Origin: JAVKFF01 sp040226215
GTDB lineage: Bacteria; Pseudomonadota; Alphaproteobacteria; DSM-16000; Inquilinaceae
NCBI GenBank assembly: GCA_040226215.1
Contig: JAVKFF010000096.1
Location: forward strand, 1-33,733
Length of the DNA stretch: 33,733 bases
Direction: 5' to 3'
This document shows positions 22,403 through 32,488 of this stretch, piece after piece. Each line of letters begins with the position of its first letter. The first letter of the stretch is position 1. The position numbers were made by a program, and so were the translations under genes. The notes under the pieces were generated by a model that saw nothing but the letters and a program-made list of their open reading frames with translations, did not search any database and was not told where the DNA came from.

Positions 22403-25400
22403 CGCCGGACGCGCACGATCCGGTGGCCGAGGCCACCTTGCAGCAGCGCCTGGCGGCCGACCCCGCCGCCAGCGTCTGGGTCAACGCCTCGGCCGGCACC
22501 GGCAAGACCAAGGTGCTGGTCGACCGCATGCTCCGCCTGATGCTCGCCGGCACCGAGCCCGAACGCATCCTGGCGGTCACCTTCACCAAGGCGGCGGCCG
22601 CCAATATGGGCGAGCGGGTGAAGCAGGAGCTGGCCGGCTGGGCGACGAAGACCGACGAGATCCTGCTGGCGGAGCTCGGCAAGCTGCTCGGCGCCACGCC
22701 GAGCCAGCAGCAGATCGTGCGCGCCCGCCAGCTCTTCGCCCGCGTGCTCGACGCGCCGGGCGGGCTGAAGATCGAGACCATCCACGCCTTCTGCCAGTCC
22801 CTGTTGCACCGCTTCCCGGTGGAGGCGGGTCTGCCGCCGCATTTCGACCTGATCGACGACAACAGCGCCGCGGAGCTGATGACGACGCTGCGCGACCGCC
22901 TGCTCGGCCGGTTGGCCGAACGGCCGGAGAGCCCGGAGGGGCGCGACCTCGACCTGCTGGCCGCCACCGTCGGCCCGGAGGACTTCGCCGAGGCCATGGC
23001 CAATCTGGTCAACGGTCGCGGCCAGCTGATCCGGGCGCTCGACCAGTATGGCGGGGTGGAGCCCATGCTCGACGCGCTCGATCGCCTGCTGGGAGCCGCG
23101 CGGGCAGACGATCCGGCGGCGCTGCTGCTGGCCGGGCTGACCGATACCGCCCTCGACGCGGCGGCGCTGCGCCCCGTCGCCCGGGCGATGATCGAGGCCG
23201 GCGCGAAGGCCGATGCCGAGCGAGGGGCGGACCTGGCGGCGGTTCTGGCCATGGCGGAAGCGGAGCGGCCGCAGGCCGTGGAGCAGCTGCGCGGTGTCGT
23301 CCTGACCGCGGCGGGGACGCCGAGAGCCCGCCTCGCGGTGAAAGCCACGCTCGACCTCGCTGCCGACGCCGGCGAGATCCTGGCCCGGCTGCAGGCACAC
23401 CTTCTCGACCTTGGCGAGCGGGTGGCCGCCGTGGCGCTGGCCCGGCTGAACGCCGCCCTCTTCCGCATCGGCGCGCGCTTCCTCGACGACTACGAGGCCG
23501 CCAAGCGCCGGCAGGGCGTGCTCGACTACGACGACCTGATCATGCGCGCCGCCGCGCTGCTGGAAACGCCGGGCCGGGCGGCCTGGGTGCTGTTCAAGCT
23601 CGATGGCGGGCTCGACCACGTGCTGATCGACGAGGCGCAAGACACCAATCAGGAGCAGTGGCAGCTGGTCAGCCAGCTGGTCGGCGACTTCTTCTCCGGT
23701 CAGGGCGCCAGCCAGGTGGAGCGCACGCTGTTCGTGGTCGGCGACGACAAGCAGTCGATCTTCTCCTTCCAGGGCGCCGATCCGGACGCCTTCCAGACCT
23801 ATCGCCGGCGCTTCGCCGCGCGCATCGAGGCGGCGGCGCGGCAATGGCGCCCGCTGCCCATGCAGATCTCCTTCCGCTCCGCCCGCGCCGTGCTGGACGT
23901 GGTCGATGCCGTGCTGGCGCAACCCGAGGGTCGCATCGGCATGGCCGAGACGCCGCTGCCGCACCGCGAGTCGCGGCTGGGACAGGCCGGCCGGGTCGAG
24001 CTCTGGCCCCTGACCGATCCGGACCCCAAACCCGAGATCGTGCCCTGGGCACCGCCGGATCTGGGCGAGATGCCGGAGGGGGCGGAGCGCAAGCTCGCCG
24101 CGCGCATCGTCGACCAGGTAGACCGCTGGCTGAAGAGCGGGGAGCGGTTGCCGGCCCGCGACCGGGCCATGCGGGCGGGCGACATCCTGATCCTGGTGCG
24201 CAAGCGTGACGCCTTCTTCCGCGAGATCGTCCGCGCGCTCCGCCAGGCCGACATCCCGCTGGCTGGCGCCGACCGCATGGTCCTGACCGAGCAGCTGGCG
24301 GTCATGGACCTGCTGGCGCTGGCCAGTTTCCTGCTGCTGCCCGAGGACGACCTGACCCTGGCGACGCTCCTGAAGTCGCCGCTGATCGGCCTCGACGACG
24401 ACGACCTGCTGGCCATCGGCCATGGCCGGCGCGGTTCCTTCTGGGCCGCGCTGGGAGCGGCGTCGGAGCGGGATCAGCGTTACCGGCAAGCCCGCGACTA
24501 CCTGGTGGGCTGGCTCAACCTCACCGACTATCGCGGCCCCTTCGAGATCCTCTCCGGCGTGCTCGCCCGGCCCTGCCCGGCCGACCCGGTCAGCGGCCGG
24601 CGGGCGATCATGCGCCGGCTCGGCCGCGACGCCGAGGACCCGATCGACGAATTGCTGAACCAGGCGCTGCTGTTCGAGCAGGAGAACGCGCCCTCGCTGC
24701 AGCATTTCGTCCACTGGCTCGCCGCGGCGGAGCAGATCGTCAAGCGCGAGCAGGACTCCCAGGCCGGCGACACGGTGCGCATCATGACCGTGCACGGCGC
24801 CAAGGGGCTGCAGGCGCCCGTGGTCATCCTCGCCGATACCCAGCGCCGGCAGCCGCGGCCGGGCCGCATGATCTGGCCGCGCGACCTGGGCCCGCTCGAC
24901 GAGCCGCGCCCGCCCTTGTGGGAGCCGCGAGCCCGCTTCCGCACCAGGGCGGTGGCCGATCTCAGGGATGCGGCGGATCAGAAGCGCCTGGCCGAGGACC
25001 GGCGCCTGCTCTACGTGGCGCTGACCCGGGCGGAGGACCGGCTCGTGGTCTGCGGCCTGGCCGGCGCCACGGCATCGGCGGGGCCGGCGCGCTGGCACGC
25101 CCTGGTGGCGCGTGCCCACGAGGCGCTGGGCGCGGTCGAGGAGAGGATGCCGGACGGCACGACCATCCAGGTCCACCAGCATGGGCAGGACGCGCCGCCG
25201 GATCACGACCGGCGAGAGGAGGAGCAGCCGGCGATCCCGCCGCTCGACCCGGCGCTGCTGCGCCTGCCGCCGGCCGAGCCGACGCCCGCCCGGCCGCTCG
25301 TCCCCTCCCGGCCCGCCAGCGATCCGGGACCGGTGCGCTCGCCCGTGGCCGAAGGCGACGGCGAAGCCCGTTTCCGCCGCGGTACGGCGATCCACGCGCT

Positions 25401-25860
25401 GCTGCAATGGCTGCCCGGCCTGCCCGCCGGCGATCGGGAGGATGCCGGGCTGACCTTGCTCCGGCGGCGCTATCCCGACGCCGCCGAGGAGGCCGTCACC
25501 GCCTGGGTCGGCGAGGCGCTGGCGGTGATGCGGGACCCGGAATTCGCGCCGCTATTCGGGCCGGACAGCCTGGCCGAGGTGCCGCTGACCGCGCTGGTCG
25601 GCGACCACGCCCTGTCGGGCCAGATCGACCGGCTGGTGGTCGACGCGGGCGGCGTCACCGTTCTCGATTTCAAGACCAACCGGCCGCCGCCGCGTGACCC
25701 GGTCGCCGTCGACCCGGCCTATCTCGCCCAGATGGCGGCCTATCGCGCGGCGCTGCGCTCGATCTATCCGGGAAGCCCGGTGCGCTGCGCGCTCGGCTGG
25801 ACGGACGGGCCGCGCCTGATGTGGCTGCCGGACGGGCTGCTCGACGGGTACGACCCCTGA
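22399..25860 (+). CDS. addA: double-strand break repair helicase AddA
   Basis: This 1153-residue UvrD-like helicase-nuclease is the motor subunit of AddAB. Motif I (Walker A) is ASAGTGKT at 30-37; motif Ia/Ib features are ILAVTFTKAAAANM and KIETIHAFCQSLL. Walker B is LIDEAQDT near 409, motif III VVGDDKQSIFSFQGADP near 446, and motif V/VI include TVHGAKGLQAPVV and LLYVALTRAEDRL. The C-terminal PD-(D/E)xK nuclease has RRGTAIHALLQWLP (about 991) and VLDFKTNRPP (about 1088), so both AddA and AddB keep nuclease residues. Start overlaps addB stop (ATGA). A weak hairpin (AGGGCAG 25869-25875 with CTGCCCT 25891-25897, then CTT) follows the stop. Confidence 0.96.
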   Translation: MTPDAHDPVAEATLQQRLAADPAASVWVNASAGTGKTKVLVDRMLRLMLAGTEPERILAVTFTKAAAANMGERVKQELAGWATKTDEILLAELGKLLGATPSQQQIVRARQLFARVLDAPGGLKIETIHAFCQSLLHRFPVEAGLPPHFDLIDDNSAAELMTTLRDRLLGRLAERPESPEGRDLDLLAATVGPEDFAEAMANLVNGRGQLIRALDQYGGVEPMLDALDRLLGAARADDPAALLLAGLTDTALDAAALRPVARAMIEAGAKADAERGADLAAVLAMAEAERPQAVEQLRGVVLTAAGTPRARLAVKATLDLAADAGEILARLQAHLLDLGERVAAVALARLNAALFRIGARFLDDYEAAKRRQGVLDYDDLIMRAAALLETPGRAAWVLFKLDGGLDHVLIDEAQDTNQEQWQLVSQLVGDFFSGQGASQVERTLFVVGDDKQSIFSFQGADPDAFQTYRRRFAARIEAAARQWRPLPMQISFRSARAVLDVVDAVLAQPEGRIGMAETPLPHRESRLGQAGRVELWPLTDPDPKPEIVPWAPPDLGEMPEGAERKLAARIVDQVDRWLKSGERLPARDRAMRAGDILILVRKRDAFFREIVRALRQADIPLAGADRMVLTEQLAVMDLLALASFLLLPEDDLTLATLLKSPLIGLDDDDLLAIGHGRRGSFWAALGAASERDQRYRQARDYLVGWLNLTDYRGPFEILSGVLARPCPADPVSGRRAIMRRLGRDAEDPIDELLNQALLFEQENAPSLQHFVHWLAAAEQIVKREQDSQAGDTVRIMTVHGAKGLQAPVVILADTQRRQPRPGRMIWPRDLGPLDEPRPPLWEPRARFRTRAVADLRDAADQKRLAEDRRLLYVALTRAEDRLVVCGLAGATASAGPARWHALVARAHEALGAVEERMPDGTTIQVHQHGQDAPPDHDRREEEQPAIPPLDPALLRLPPAEPTPARPLVPSRPASDPGPVRSPVAEGDGEARFRRGTAIHALLQWLPGLPAGDREDAGLTLLRRRYPDAAEEAVTAWVGEALAVMRDPEFAPLFGPDSLAEVPLTALVGDHALSGQIDRLVVDAGGVTVLDFKTNRPPPRDPVAVDPAYLAQMAAYRAALRSIYPGSPVRCALGWTDGPRLMWLPDGLLDGYDP

Positions 25861-25905
25861 CCTGCCGCAGGGCAGGGATGTGCCCGCCGCCTGCCCTCTT
25901 GCGTC

Positions 25906-25934
25906 TTGACCGGGTGGAAGGCGCACCCCCATAT
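25906..25934 (+). promoter_or_regulatory. possible sigma-70 promoter for trxA
   Basis: TTGACC (25906-25911) is a good -35 match; 17 bases later CCATAT (25929-25934, or CATATG one base on) is a weak -10. It lies about 120 bp before the trxA start, in the 198-bp gap after addA. It would allow trxA expression independent of addAB. Confidence 0.4.
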
Positions 25935-26058
25935 GCACCGTCGAGAGACTTGGAACGCGCGCCCCACTCTCCCCCCATCCAACGCCGGGGATGCGCCAAG
26001 ACGCCGGGTTCAGGGACCATGGGTCCGCCCCGCCCGGCGCCAACGAGGGAAGATGCTT

Positions 26059-26382
26059 ATGGGTAGTACCAAAGCCGTCACCGACTCCTCCTTCGAGACG
26101 GATGTCCTGCAGGCCCAGGGCCCCGTCCTCGTCGACTTCTGGGCCGAGTGGTGCGGCCCCTGCAAGATGATCGGGCCGGTGCTCGAGGAACTCGCCGGCG
26201 ACAAGGCGGGCGAGCTGACCGTCGCGAAGGTCAACATCGACGAGAACCCGGTGACGCCCGGCAAATACGGCGTGCGCGGCATTCCGACGATGATCATGTT
26301 CAAGAACGGCCAGGCCGCCGCCATGAAGGTCGGCGCGCTGCCCAAGAGCGCCCTCTACAACTGGGTCGACAGCCTCCTCTGA
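26059..26382 (+). CDS. trxA: thioredoxin
   Basis: The 107-residue cytoplasmic disulfide reductase has the active site WCGPC at 31-35, FWAEWCGPCKMIGP context and cis-Pro76 in RGIPT. Length is exactly that of the family. The ATG at 26059 is preferred over one at 26053 because GAGGGAAG (26045-26052) then has proper spacing. The product reduces ribonucleotide reductase, methionine sulfoxide reductase and other targets using NADPH through thioredoxin reductase, whose gene is not in the window. It ends at a strong terminator. Confidence 0.97.
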   Translation: MGSTKAVTDSSFETDVLQAQGPVLVDFWAEWCGPCKMIGPVLEELAGDKAGELTVAKVNIDENPVTPGKYGVRGIPTMIMFKNGQAAAMKVGALPKSALYNWVDSLL

Positions 26383-26411
26383 CGCCGGCCCCTCCGTCCC
26401 CGTCCCGACGG

Positions 26412-26444
26412 AAGCCCCGGCCGCACCGCCGGGGCTTTCTCTTT
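26412..26444 (+). terminator. intrinsic terminator of trxA
   Basis: A perfect 10-bp stem, AAGCCCCGGC (26412-26421) with GCCGGGGCTT (26428-26437), has a 6-nt loop and runs into TTTCTCTTT. It lies 30 bp after the trxA stop and clearly ends the plus-strand operon before the repeat array. Confidence 0.93.
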
Positions 26445-26461
26445 GCGTATGCCTTCACATG

Positions 26462-27067
26462 TTGGTCTTCTCCGGCTTGATCGGGGATCCAGGGGCCCGT
26501 ATCGCTTGCGCCGCCGGTCTGGATTCCCGCTTTCGCGGGAATGACAAGGAGAATCAATGGTATACTTCACTGACTCCTCCGTCCCGTTGTCATCCCCGAC
26601 TTGATCGGGGATCCAGGGAGCGGTGCCGCCTGCGCCGTCGGTCTGGATTCCCGCTTTCGCGGGAATGACAAGGAGAATCAATGGTATACTCCACTGACTC
26701 CTCAGTCCCGTTGTCATCCCCGACTTGATCGGGGATCCAGGGAACGGTGCCGCTTGCGCCGCCGGTCTGGATTCCCGCTTTCGCGGGAATGACAAGGAGA
26801 AGCGATGGTATACTCCATTGACTCCTCAGTCCCGTTGTCATCCCCGACTTGATCGGGGATCCAGGGAGCGGTGCCGCTTGCGCCGCCGGTCTGGATTCCC
26901 GCTTTCGCGGGAATGACAAGGAGAATCAATGGTATACTCCACTGACTCCTCCGTCCCGTTGTCATCCCCGACTTGATCGGGGATCCAGGGGCCCGTGCCG
27001 CTTGCGCCGCTGGTCTGGATTCCCGCTTTCGCGGGAATGACAAGGAGAAGCAATGGTTTATTGACTC
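26462..27067. repeat. 124-bp tandem array of paired inverted palindromes (BIME-like)
   Basis: Five units repeat with an exact period of 124 bp; landmark GGTCT occurs at 26516, 26640, 26764, 26888 and 27012. Each unit holds palindrome B (ATCCCCGA-CTTGA-TCGGGGAT, at 26592, 26716, 26840 and 26964; degenerate at 26468) and palindrome A (ATTCCCGC-TTTC-GCGGGAAT, at 26523, 26647, 26771, 26895 and 27019). Read on opposite strands both have the form TTGTCAT-hairpin-ATCCAG, so they are one element family in alternating orientation, like enterobacterial BIMEs. Substitutions fall in the spacers; intact hairpins are identical. The array fills the gap between the convergent trxA and folC genes. Short open frames repeat along it, but 124 is not divisible by three, so it is not coding. 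Confidence 0.95.
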
Positions 27068-27100
27068 GCCGCAAGGGGCCAGGCGGTCTCCTCCCACCCC

Positions 27101-28393
27101 TCACAGCGGCGGCGTGCCGTTTACCCGCAGAACATGGCCGGCGAGGTAGAGCGAGCCGGCGATCAGCAGCTTCGCGCCCGCCGGCACCAGGCCGACGGCG
27201 TCGCGGAGATTTTCGGCCTGGTCCGCCGCGATTCCCAGCCGGCGGGCGGTGGCGACCAGTTCGGCGGGCGGCACACAGGCCTCGTCCGGGATGGCGATCG
27301 CCTGCAGGCCGGCGACGCGACCGGCGAAGTGGCTGAGATAGCCGGCCGTGTCCTTGGCCGTCTTCATGCCGACGATGAGGTGCGCCGGCCGGCCCGGCGA
27401 CGCCGTCTCGTCGAGCCAGCGGGCGATTACCGCGCCGCCATCCGGGTTGTGGCCGCCATCGAGCCAGATCTCCGCCGCCCGGCAGTTCTCCAGCAGCGCC
27501 CCGCGGTCAAGACGCTGCAGACGGGCCGGCCAGTCGACGCGGCCGCGCGCGGCCAGGGCGTGCCGGGCCGCGATCGGCATTCCGCCGGCTGCCAGCACCG
27601 ATGCCGCGGTCAGGGCGACGGCGGCGTTCAGGCACTGATGGGCGCCGGTCAGGTAGCCGTCCGTCGCCAGTGGCCCCCAGGCCGGCAAGTCGAGCGGGCC
27701 ATCGACCCGGCCGCGGTCGACCCAGACCGGGTCGACGCCGTGCGCCGCCGCCACCCGGGCGATGACCGCGGCCACCTCCGGCGGCTGCGGCGCCACCACC
27801 AGCGGGCTGTCGGGCTTGATGATGCCAGCCTTCTCCGCCGCGATCAGGGCCGACGAGACGCCGAGAAAGGCATGGTGGTCGAGGCTGACCCTCGAGATGA
27901 AGCAGGCCTCCCGCCGGTCGATCACGGTGGTGGCGTCGAGCCGGCCGCCCAGCCCCACCTCGAGGATCAGCAGGTCGGCGGGCACCTCGGCGAAGGCGAG
28001 GAAGGCGGCGGCCGTCGTCACCTCGAAATAGGTGATCGGCAGATCGCCATTGGCCCGTTCGGTACGGTCGAGCAGCTCGGCCAGATGCGCGTCGTCGATC
28101 AGGCGGCCGGCGAGGCGGATTCGCTCGTTGAAGCGCACCAGGTGCGGCGAGGTGTAGACGTGGGTCCGCAGACCCGCAGCCTCGGCGACGGCGCGCAGGA
28201 TGGCGGTGACCGAGCCCTTGCCATTGGTGCCGGCGACATGCACCACCGGCGGCAGCCGCCGCTCCGGATGGCCCAGCGCCGCCAGGATGCGGTGCATGCG
28301 CTCCAGCGTCAGGTCGATCCGCTTGGGGTGCAGCCGGCCGAGCCGGTCGAGCGCGGCGGCGGCGCGGTCGGCGGGAAGAAGCGCGGAGGTCAC
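27101..28393 (-). CDS. folC: bifunctional folylpolyglutamate synthase / dihydrofolate synthase
   Basis: The 430-residue cytoplasmic ligase adds glutamate to dihydropteroate and to folates, using ATP. The Mur-ligase P-loop is GTNGKGSV (55-62), followed by YTSPHLVRFNERIR, EVGLGGRLDATTVID, and the C-terminal WLDGGHNPDGG, all FolC hallmarks. Length is normal. The start is GTG at 28393 with a weak ribosome site. It lies 76 bp after accD in the order trpB-trpA-accD-folC, typical of alphaproteobacteria. Its 3' end faces the repeat array with no T-rich terminator of its own, so the palindromes may form the 3' end of this transcript. Confidence 0.96.
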   Translation of the reverse strand: MTSALLPADRAAAALDRLGRLHPKRIDLTLERMHRILAALGHPERRLPPVVHVAGTNGKGSVTAILRAVAEAAGLRTHVYTSPHLVRFNERIRLAGRLIDDAHLAELLDRTERANGDLPITYFEVTTAAAFLAFAEVPADLLILEVGLGGRLDATTVIDRREACFISRVSLDHHAFLGVSSALIAAEKAGIIKPDSPLVVAPQPPEVAAVIARVAAAHGVDPVWVDRGRVDGPLDLPAWGPLATDGYLTGAHQCLNAAVALTAASVLAAGGMPIAARHALAARGRVDWPARLQRLDRGALLENCRAAEIWLDGGHNPDGGAVIARWLDETASPGRPAHLIVGMKTAKDTAGYLSHFAGRVAGLQAIAIPDEACVPPAELVATARRLGIAADQAENLRDAVGLVPAGAKLLIAGSLYLAGHVLRVNGTPPL

Positions 28394-28469
28394 GGACGGG
28401 CGGCGCCTGGGCTTGCTGTCTGAAATGGTCGCGAGGGTCCGGGATCCGCCAGGGAACCCGGGAGCGGCA

Positions 28470-29408
28470 TCAGTCCGCCGCCCGGTCGACCGGTTCCAGC
28501 ACTTCCGCCTCGATCACCTCCGCCCGGTCGCCGCCGATCGACAGCACCTGAGCCTGGTTGGGCCGGCGCAGGAGGGTGAGCAGGCGCACCAGCTTCTCGC
28601 GCAGCCGCGCCCGGTGGACGACGATGTCGACCATGCCGTGCTCCAGCAGGTACTCCGCCGTCTGGAATCCGGCGGGCAGGGATTCGCGGATGGTCTCCTG
28701 GATGACGCGGGTGCCGGCGAAGCCGATGGTGGCGCCCTGCTCGGCGATATGGATGTCGCCCAGCATCGCGAATGAGGCGGTGACGCCACCGGTGGTCGGA
28801 TCGGTCAGCACGACCACATAGGGCAGTCCCGCCTCCTTCACCTTGCCCACGGCGATGGTCGTGCGGGCCATCTGCATCAGCGAGATGGTGCCTTCCTGCA
28901 TGCGCGCCCCGCCCGAGGCGGTGACGGCGATCAGCGGCGCGTCCTGGATGATCGCCAGCTTGGCCGCCGCGTGCAGGCCCTCGCCGACGGCCGCGCCCAT
29001 TGAGCCGCCCATGAAGGCGAAATCGAAGGCGGCGATCACCACCTTCACGCCGTCCATCTCGCCATGGGCGACGACGATGGCGTCCTGCCGGCCGGACTTG
29101 TTCTGGCTCTCGCGCAGCCGGTCGCTGTAGCGCTTGGAATCGCGGAACTTCAGCGGGTCGGTCACCGCCTTGGGCAGTTCGATGGTCTGGTACTCGCCCT
29201 CGTCGAACAGCAGCGACAGCCGCTTGTCGAGCGGCAGGCGCATATGGTGGCTGCAGTGCTGGCAGACATGGAGATTGGCCTCCATGTCGCGGTGGAAGAT
29301 CATCGCCTCGCAATTGGGGCATTTGTGCCAGAGGTTCTCCGGCACGTCGGGCTTGGAGGAAACCAGGGCCCGGATCTTGGGGCGGACGAAGGTCGTCAAC
29401 CAGTTCAT
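28470..29408 (-). CDS. accD: acetyl-CoA carboxylase carboxyltransferase subunit beta
   Basis: The 312-residue subunit transfers the carboxyl group from biotin to acetyl-CoA, giving malonyl-CoA for fatty acid synthesis, together with AccA. The N-terminal zinc ribbon has Cys30, Cys33, Cys49 and Cys52. The crotonase-like core shows FDFAFMGGSMG, AVTASGGARMQEG and DPTTGGVTASFA, the motifs that form the oxyanion holes. The ATG at 29408 has GGAAGG upstream. It sits 72 bp after trpA in the trp-accD-folC operon. Confidence 0.97.
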   Translation of the reverse strand: MNWLTTFVRPKIRALVSSKPDVPENLWHKCPNCEAMIFHRDMEANLHVCQHCSHHMRLPLDKRLSLLFDEGEYQTIELPKAVTDPLKFRDSKRYSDRLRESQNKSGRQDAIVVAHGEMDGVKVVIAAFDFAFMGGSMGAAVGEGLHAAAKLAIIQDAPLIAVTASGGARMQEGTISLMQMARTTIAVGKVKEAGLPYVVVLTDPTTGGVTASFAMLGDIHIAEQGATIGFAGTRVIQETIRESLPAGFQTAEYLLEHGMVDIVVHRARLREKLVRLLTLLRRPNQAQVLSIGGDRAEVIEAEVLEPVDRAAD

Positions 29409-29480
29409 GCGTGTTCTGCCTTCCGGCGGTTTGCCCGATTCGCGGCCTTCGGCCGGCGCCGATGGCGAGGAAAGCCCTTG

Positions 29481-30314
29481 CTAGGCCTTGATTTGGGCGC
29501 GCGCGTGGCGGACACCCCCGCTCAACGAGCGCACGAAGTCTAGCACACTCTCCACCGTTTCACCGCCCTCGGCGATGGCGCCGATGCGATCGACGATCGA
29601 CGATCCGACGACGACCGCGTCGGCCGTGCGGGCGATCGCCGCCGCCTGTTCCGGCCCCTTGACGCCGAAACCGACGGCAACCGGCAGATCGGTATGGTGC
29701 CTGAGCCTTTCAACCGCCGCGGCGATCGTCCCCTCGCTGGCCGAGCCCGCACCGGTGATGCCGGTGATGGCGACGTAGTAGACGAAGCCGGCGGTGTTGC
29801 GCAGCACCACGGGCAGCCGGCGGTCGTCCGCCGTCGGCGGGATCAGGCGAATGAAGGGCAGCCCGCGGTCGAGCGCCGGACGGCACAGCTCGTTGTCTTC
29901 CTCCGCCGGCAGGTCGACGACGATCAGCCCGTCCACGCCGGCCTCGATCGCCTCGCCCAGGAAGCGGTCGACGCCATAGCTGTAGATCGGGTTGAAATAG
30001 CCCATGAGGACGATGGGCGTGTCCTGGTCGTGGGTGCGGAACGCGCGGGCCAGGGCCAGCGTGCCGGCGAGCGTCATGCCGGCCTTGATCGCCCGCATGC
30101 CGGCCCGCTGGATCGCCGGACCGTCGGCCATCGGATCGGTGAAGGGCATGCCGAGCTCGATGACGTCGGCCCCGGCCGCCGGCAGGCCCATCAGCACCTT
30201 GCGGCAGGTCTCGAGATCCGGGTCGCCGGCGGTGATGAAGGTGACGAGCGCGGCGCGGCCCTCGCGGGCCAGCGCCTCGAATCGGCCGGGCAGGCGGGAG
30301 TTGAGTCTGCTCAC
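29481..30314 (-). CDS. trpA: tryptophan synthase alpha chain
   Basis: The 277-residue subunit splits indole-3-glycerol phosphate into indole and glyceraldehyde 3-phosphate, passing indole to TrpB by an internal tunnel. Catalytic Glu53 (VIELGMPF) and Asp64 (FTDPMADGP) are spaced 11 apart, as in Salmonella (49 and 60). The phosphate loop GFGVKGPEQ and VVVGSSIVD are near the end. It starts with GTG only 2 bases after the trpB stop, so translation is coupled. Confidence 0.97.
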   Translation of the reverse strand: MSRLNSRLPGRFEALAREGRAALVTFITAGDPDLETCRKVLMGLPAAGADVIELGMPFTDPMADGPAIQRAGMRAIKAGMTLAGTLALARAFRTHDQDTPIVLMGYFNPIYSYGVDRFLGEAIEAGVDGLIVVDLPAEEDNELCRPALDRGLPFIRLIPPTADDRRLPVVLRNTAGFVYYVAITGITGAGSASEGTIAAAVERLRHHTDLPVAVGFGVKGPEQAAAIARTADAVVVGSSIVDRIGAIAEGGETVESVLDFVRSLSGGVRHARAQIKA

Positions 30315-30316
30315 GG

Positions 30317-31540
<1,224 letters not shown>

Positions 31541-31831
31541 GTCGGTTCCCCCTGTCGGAGCGTCCAAGGCGTGGAGCGCGTGATTGGTCGAATCGAGGCG
31601 CTCAGGTATATCCCGATCGTGGTCGCGCGGCACGGCCTGTACGAGCGCGCGTGCATCGCGCGTACCCGGCCCGCGAAATTGTCTCGGTACAACTCCCGGT
31701 CCCTGGCCGGACCGTAGCCATGCCGCCCGACGGTGTGAACCATCGGTGACACATAACAGCCTTGAGTTTGCCGTAACGTCGGCGGACCATTGAGTGAGCG
31801 CTTTCTTGCACGAGCGGCGGAGGGGGATCGA
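31541..31831. promoter_or_regulatory. divergent intergenic region between trpB and the lipid operon
   Basis: This 291-bp gap must hold promoters for both operons. It contains CGGTCC-N6-GGACCG (about 31697-31714) and an imperfect GC dyad framed by GTAC around 31639-31665. An AT-richer part at 31744-31790 (GACACATAACAGCCTTGAG) is the best place for promoters, but I see no strong -35/-10 pair. I find no tryptophan-rich leader peptide, so classical attenuation is not supported. Confidence 0.4.
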
Positions 31832-32476
31832 ATGCCATCGCTCTACATGTTGAAATACCGCTTTCGCGGCGCGATCGGGCCCTTCATCCGGGCGCTGATC
31901 GGCGCCGGCGTCACCGCCAACATGGTGACCGTGGCGTCGCTCGCCCTCACCATCGCCTGGGGCGTGCTGCTCTGCCTCTGGCCGCGCGAGAGCTGGGTGC
32001 TCATCGGCCTGCTGCCGATCGTGCTGCTGCGCATGGCCTGCAACGTCATCGACGGCGCCATCGCCAGCGAGGCCGGCCGTCACTCGCGCTTCGGCGCCAT
32101 CGTCAACGAGATGGACGTGATGGCCGACGCGCTGCTCTACACGCCGCTGGTGCTCACCCTGCCCGGCACGCCATGGCTCGGCCTTGCCGCGGTGCTGGTG
32201 GCGCTGGTGGCGGAGTATGCCGGCATGGTCGGCCTGCTGACCGGCGCCGGCCGGCGCTACGAGGGGCCGATGGCCAAACCCGACCGGGCGGTCGTCTTCG
32301 CCGCCATTGCCGTGCTGGCGGGCTTCGGCGTGCCGCTCGCCGGCTGGCTCGACTGGGTCTGGGCCGCGCTCGCGCTGCTCGGTGTGGCGACCGTGCTCAA
32401 CCGGCTGATCGCCGCCTATCAGGAAGTGCCGCGCGGATCGGCCGGCACCGGTAGCGGGCCGGCCGGCCGCTTCTGA
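31832..32476 (+). CDS. CDP-alcohol phosphatidyltransferase family protein with altered motif
   Basis: The 214-residue membrane enzyme should transfer a phosphatidyl group from CDP-diacylglycerol to an alcohol. About six helices are seen. The family motif DxxDGxxAR-x8-GxxxDxxxD appears as NVIDGAIAS (71-79), then FGAIVNEMDVMAD (87-99). Thus the first Asp is Asn71, the Arg is Ser79, and three residues are inserted before the last two acids (Asp95, Asp99). From memory the Asn and the longer NE-x-x-D segment are normal in a divergent group, typified by P. aeruginosa PA2541-like proteins, but the Ser at 79 looks unusual. ATG 31832 has GGAGGGGG upstream. It heads a lipid operon with cdsA-like and plsC-like genes. 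Confidence 0.82.
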   Translation: MPSLYMLKYRFRGAIGPFIRALIGAGVTANMVTVASLALTIAWGVLLCLWPRESWVLIGLLPIVLLRMACNVIDGAIASEAGRHSRFGAIVNEMDVMADALLYTPLVLTLPGTPWLGLAAVLVALVAEYAGMVGLLTGAGRRYEGPMAKPDRAVVFAAIAVLAGFGVPLAGWLDWVWAALALLGVATVLNRLIAAYQEVPRGSAGTGSGPAGRF

Positions 32477-32488
32477 GGCGCCGCGCCG

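Noticed and set aside
22345..25407. 1020-residue minus-strand open frame opposite addA
   Set aside because: Antisense shadow of addA; the plus-strand frame has every helicase motif.
26601..27040. Repeated 63-residue open frames on both strands inside the 124-bp array
   Set aside because: They recur only because the DNA repeats. The period is not a multiple of three, the hairpins dictate the sequence, and no ribosome-binding site is specific to a frame.
26462..27067. CRISPR array
   Set aside because: The whole 124-bp unit is repeated, spacers included. There are no unique spacers and no cas genes.
31541..31789. Tryptophan attenuator with leader peptide upstream of trpB
   Set aside because: No short frame with consecutive Trp codons and no terminator/antiterminator hairpins with a T run were found.
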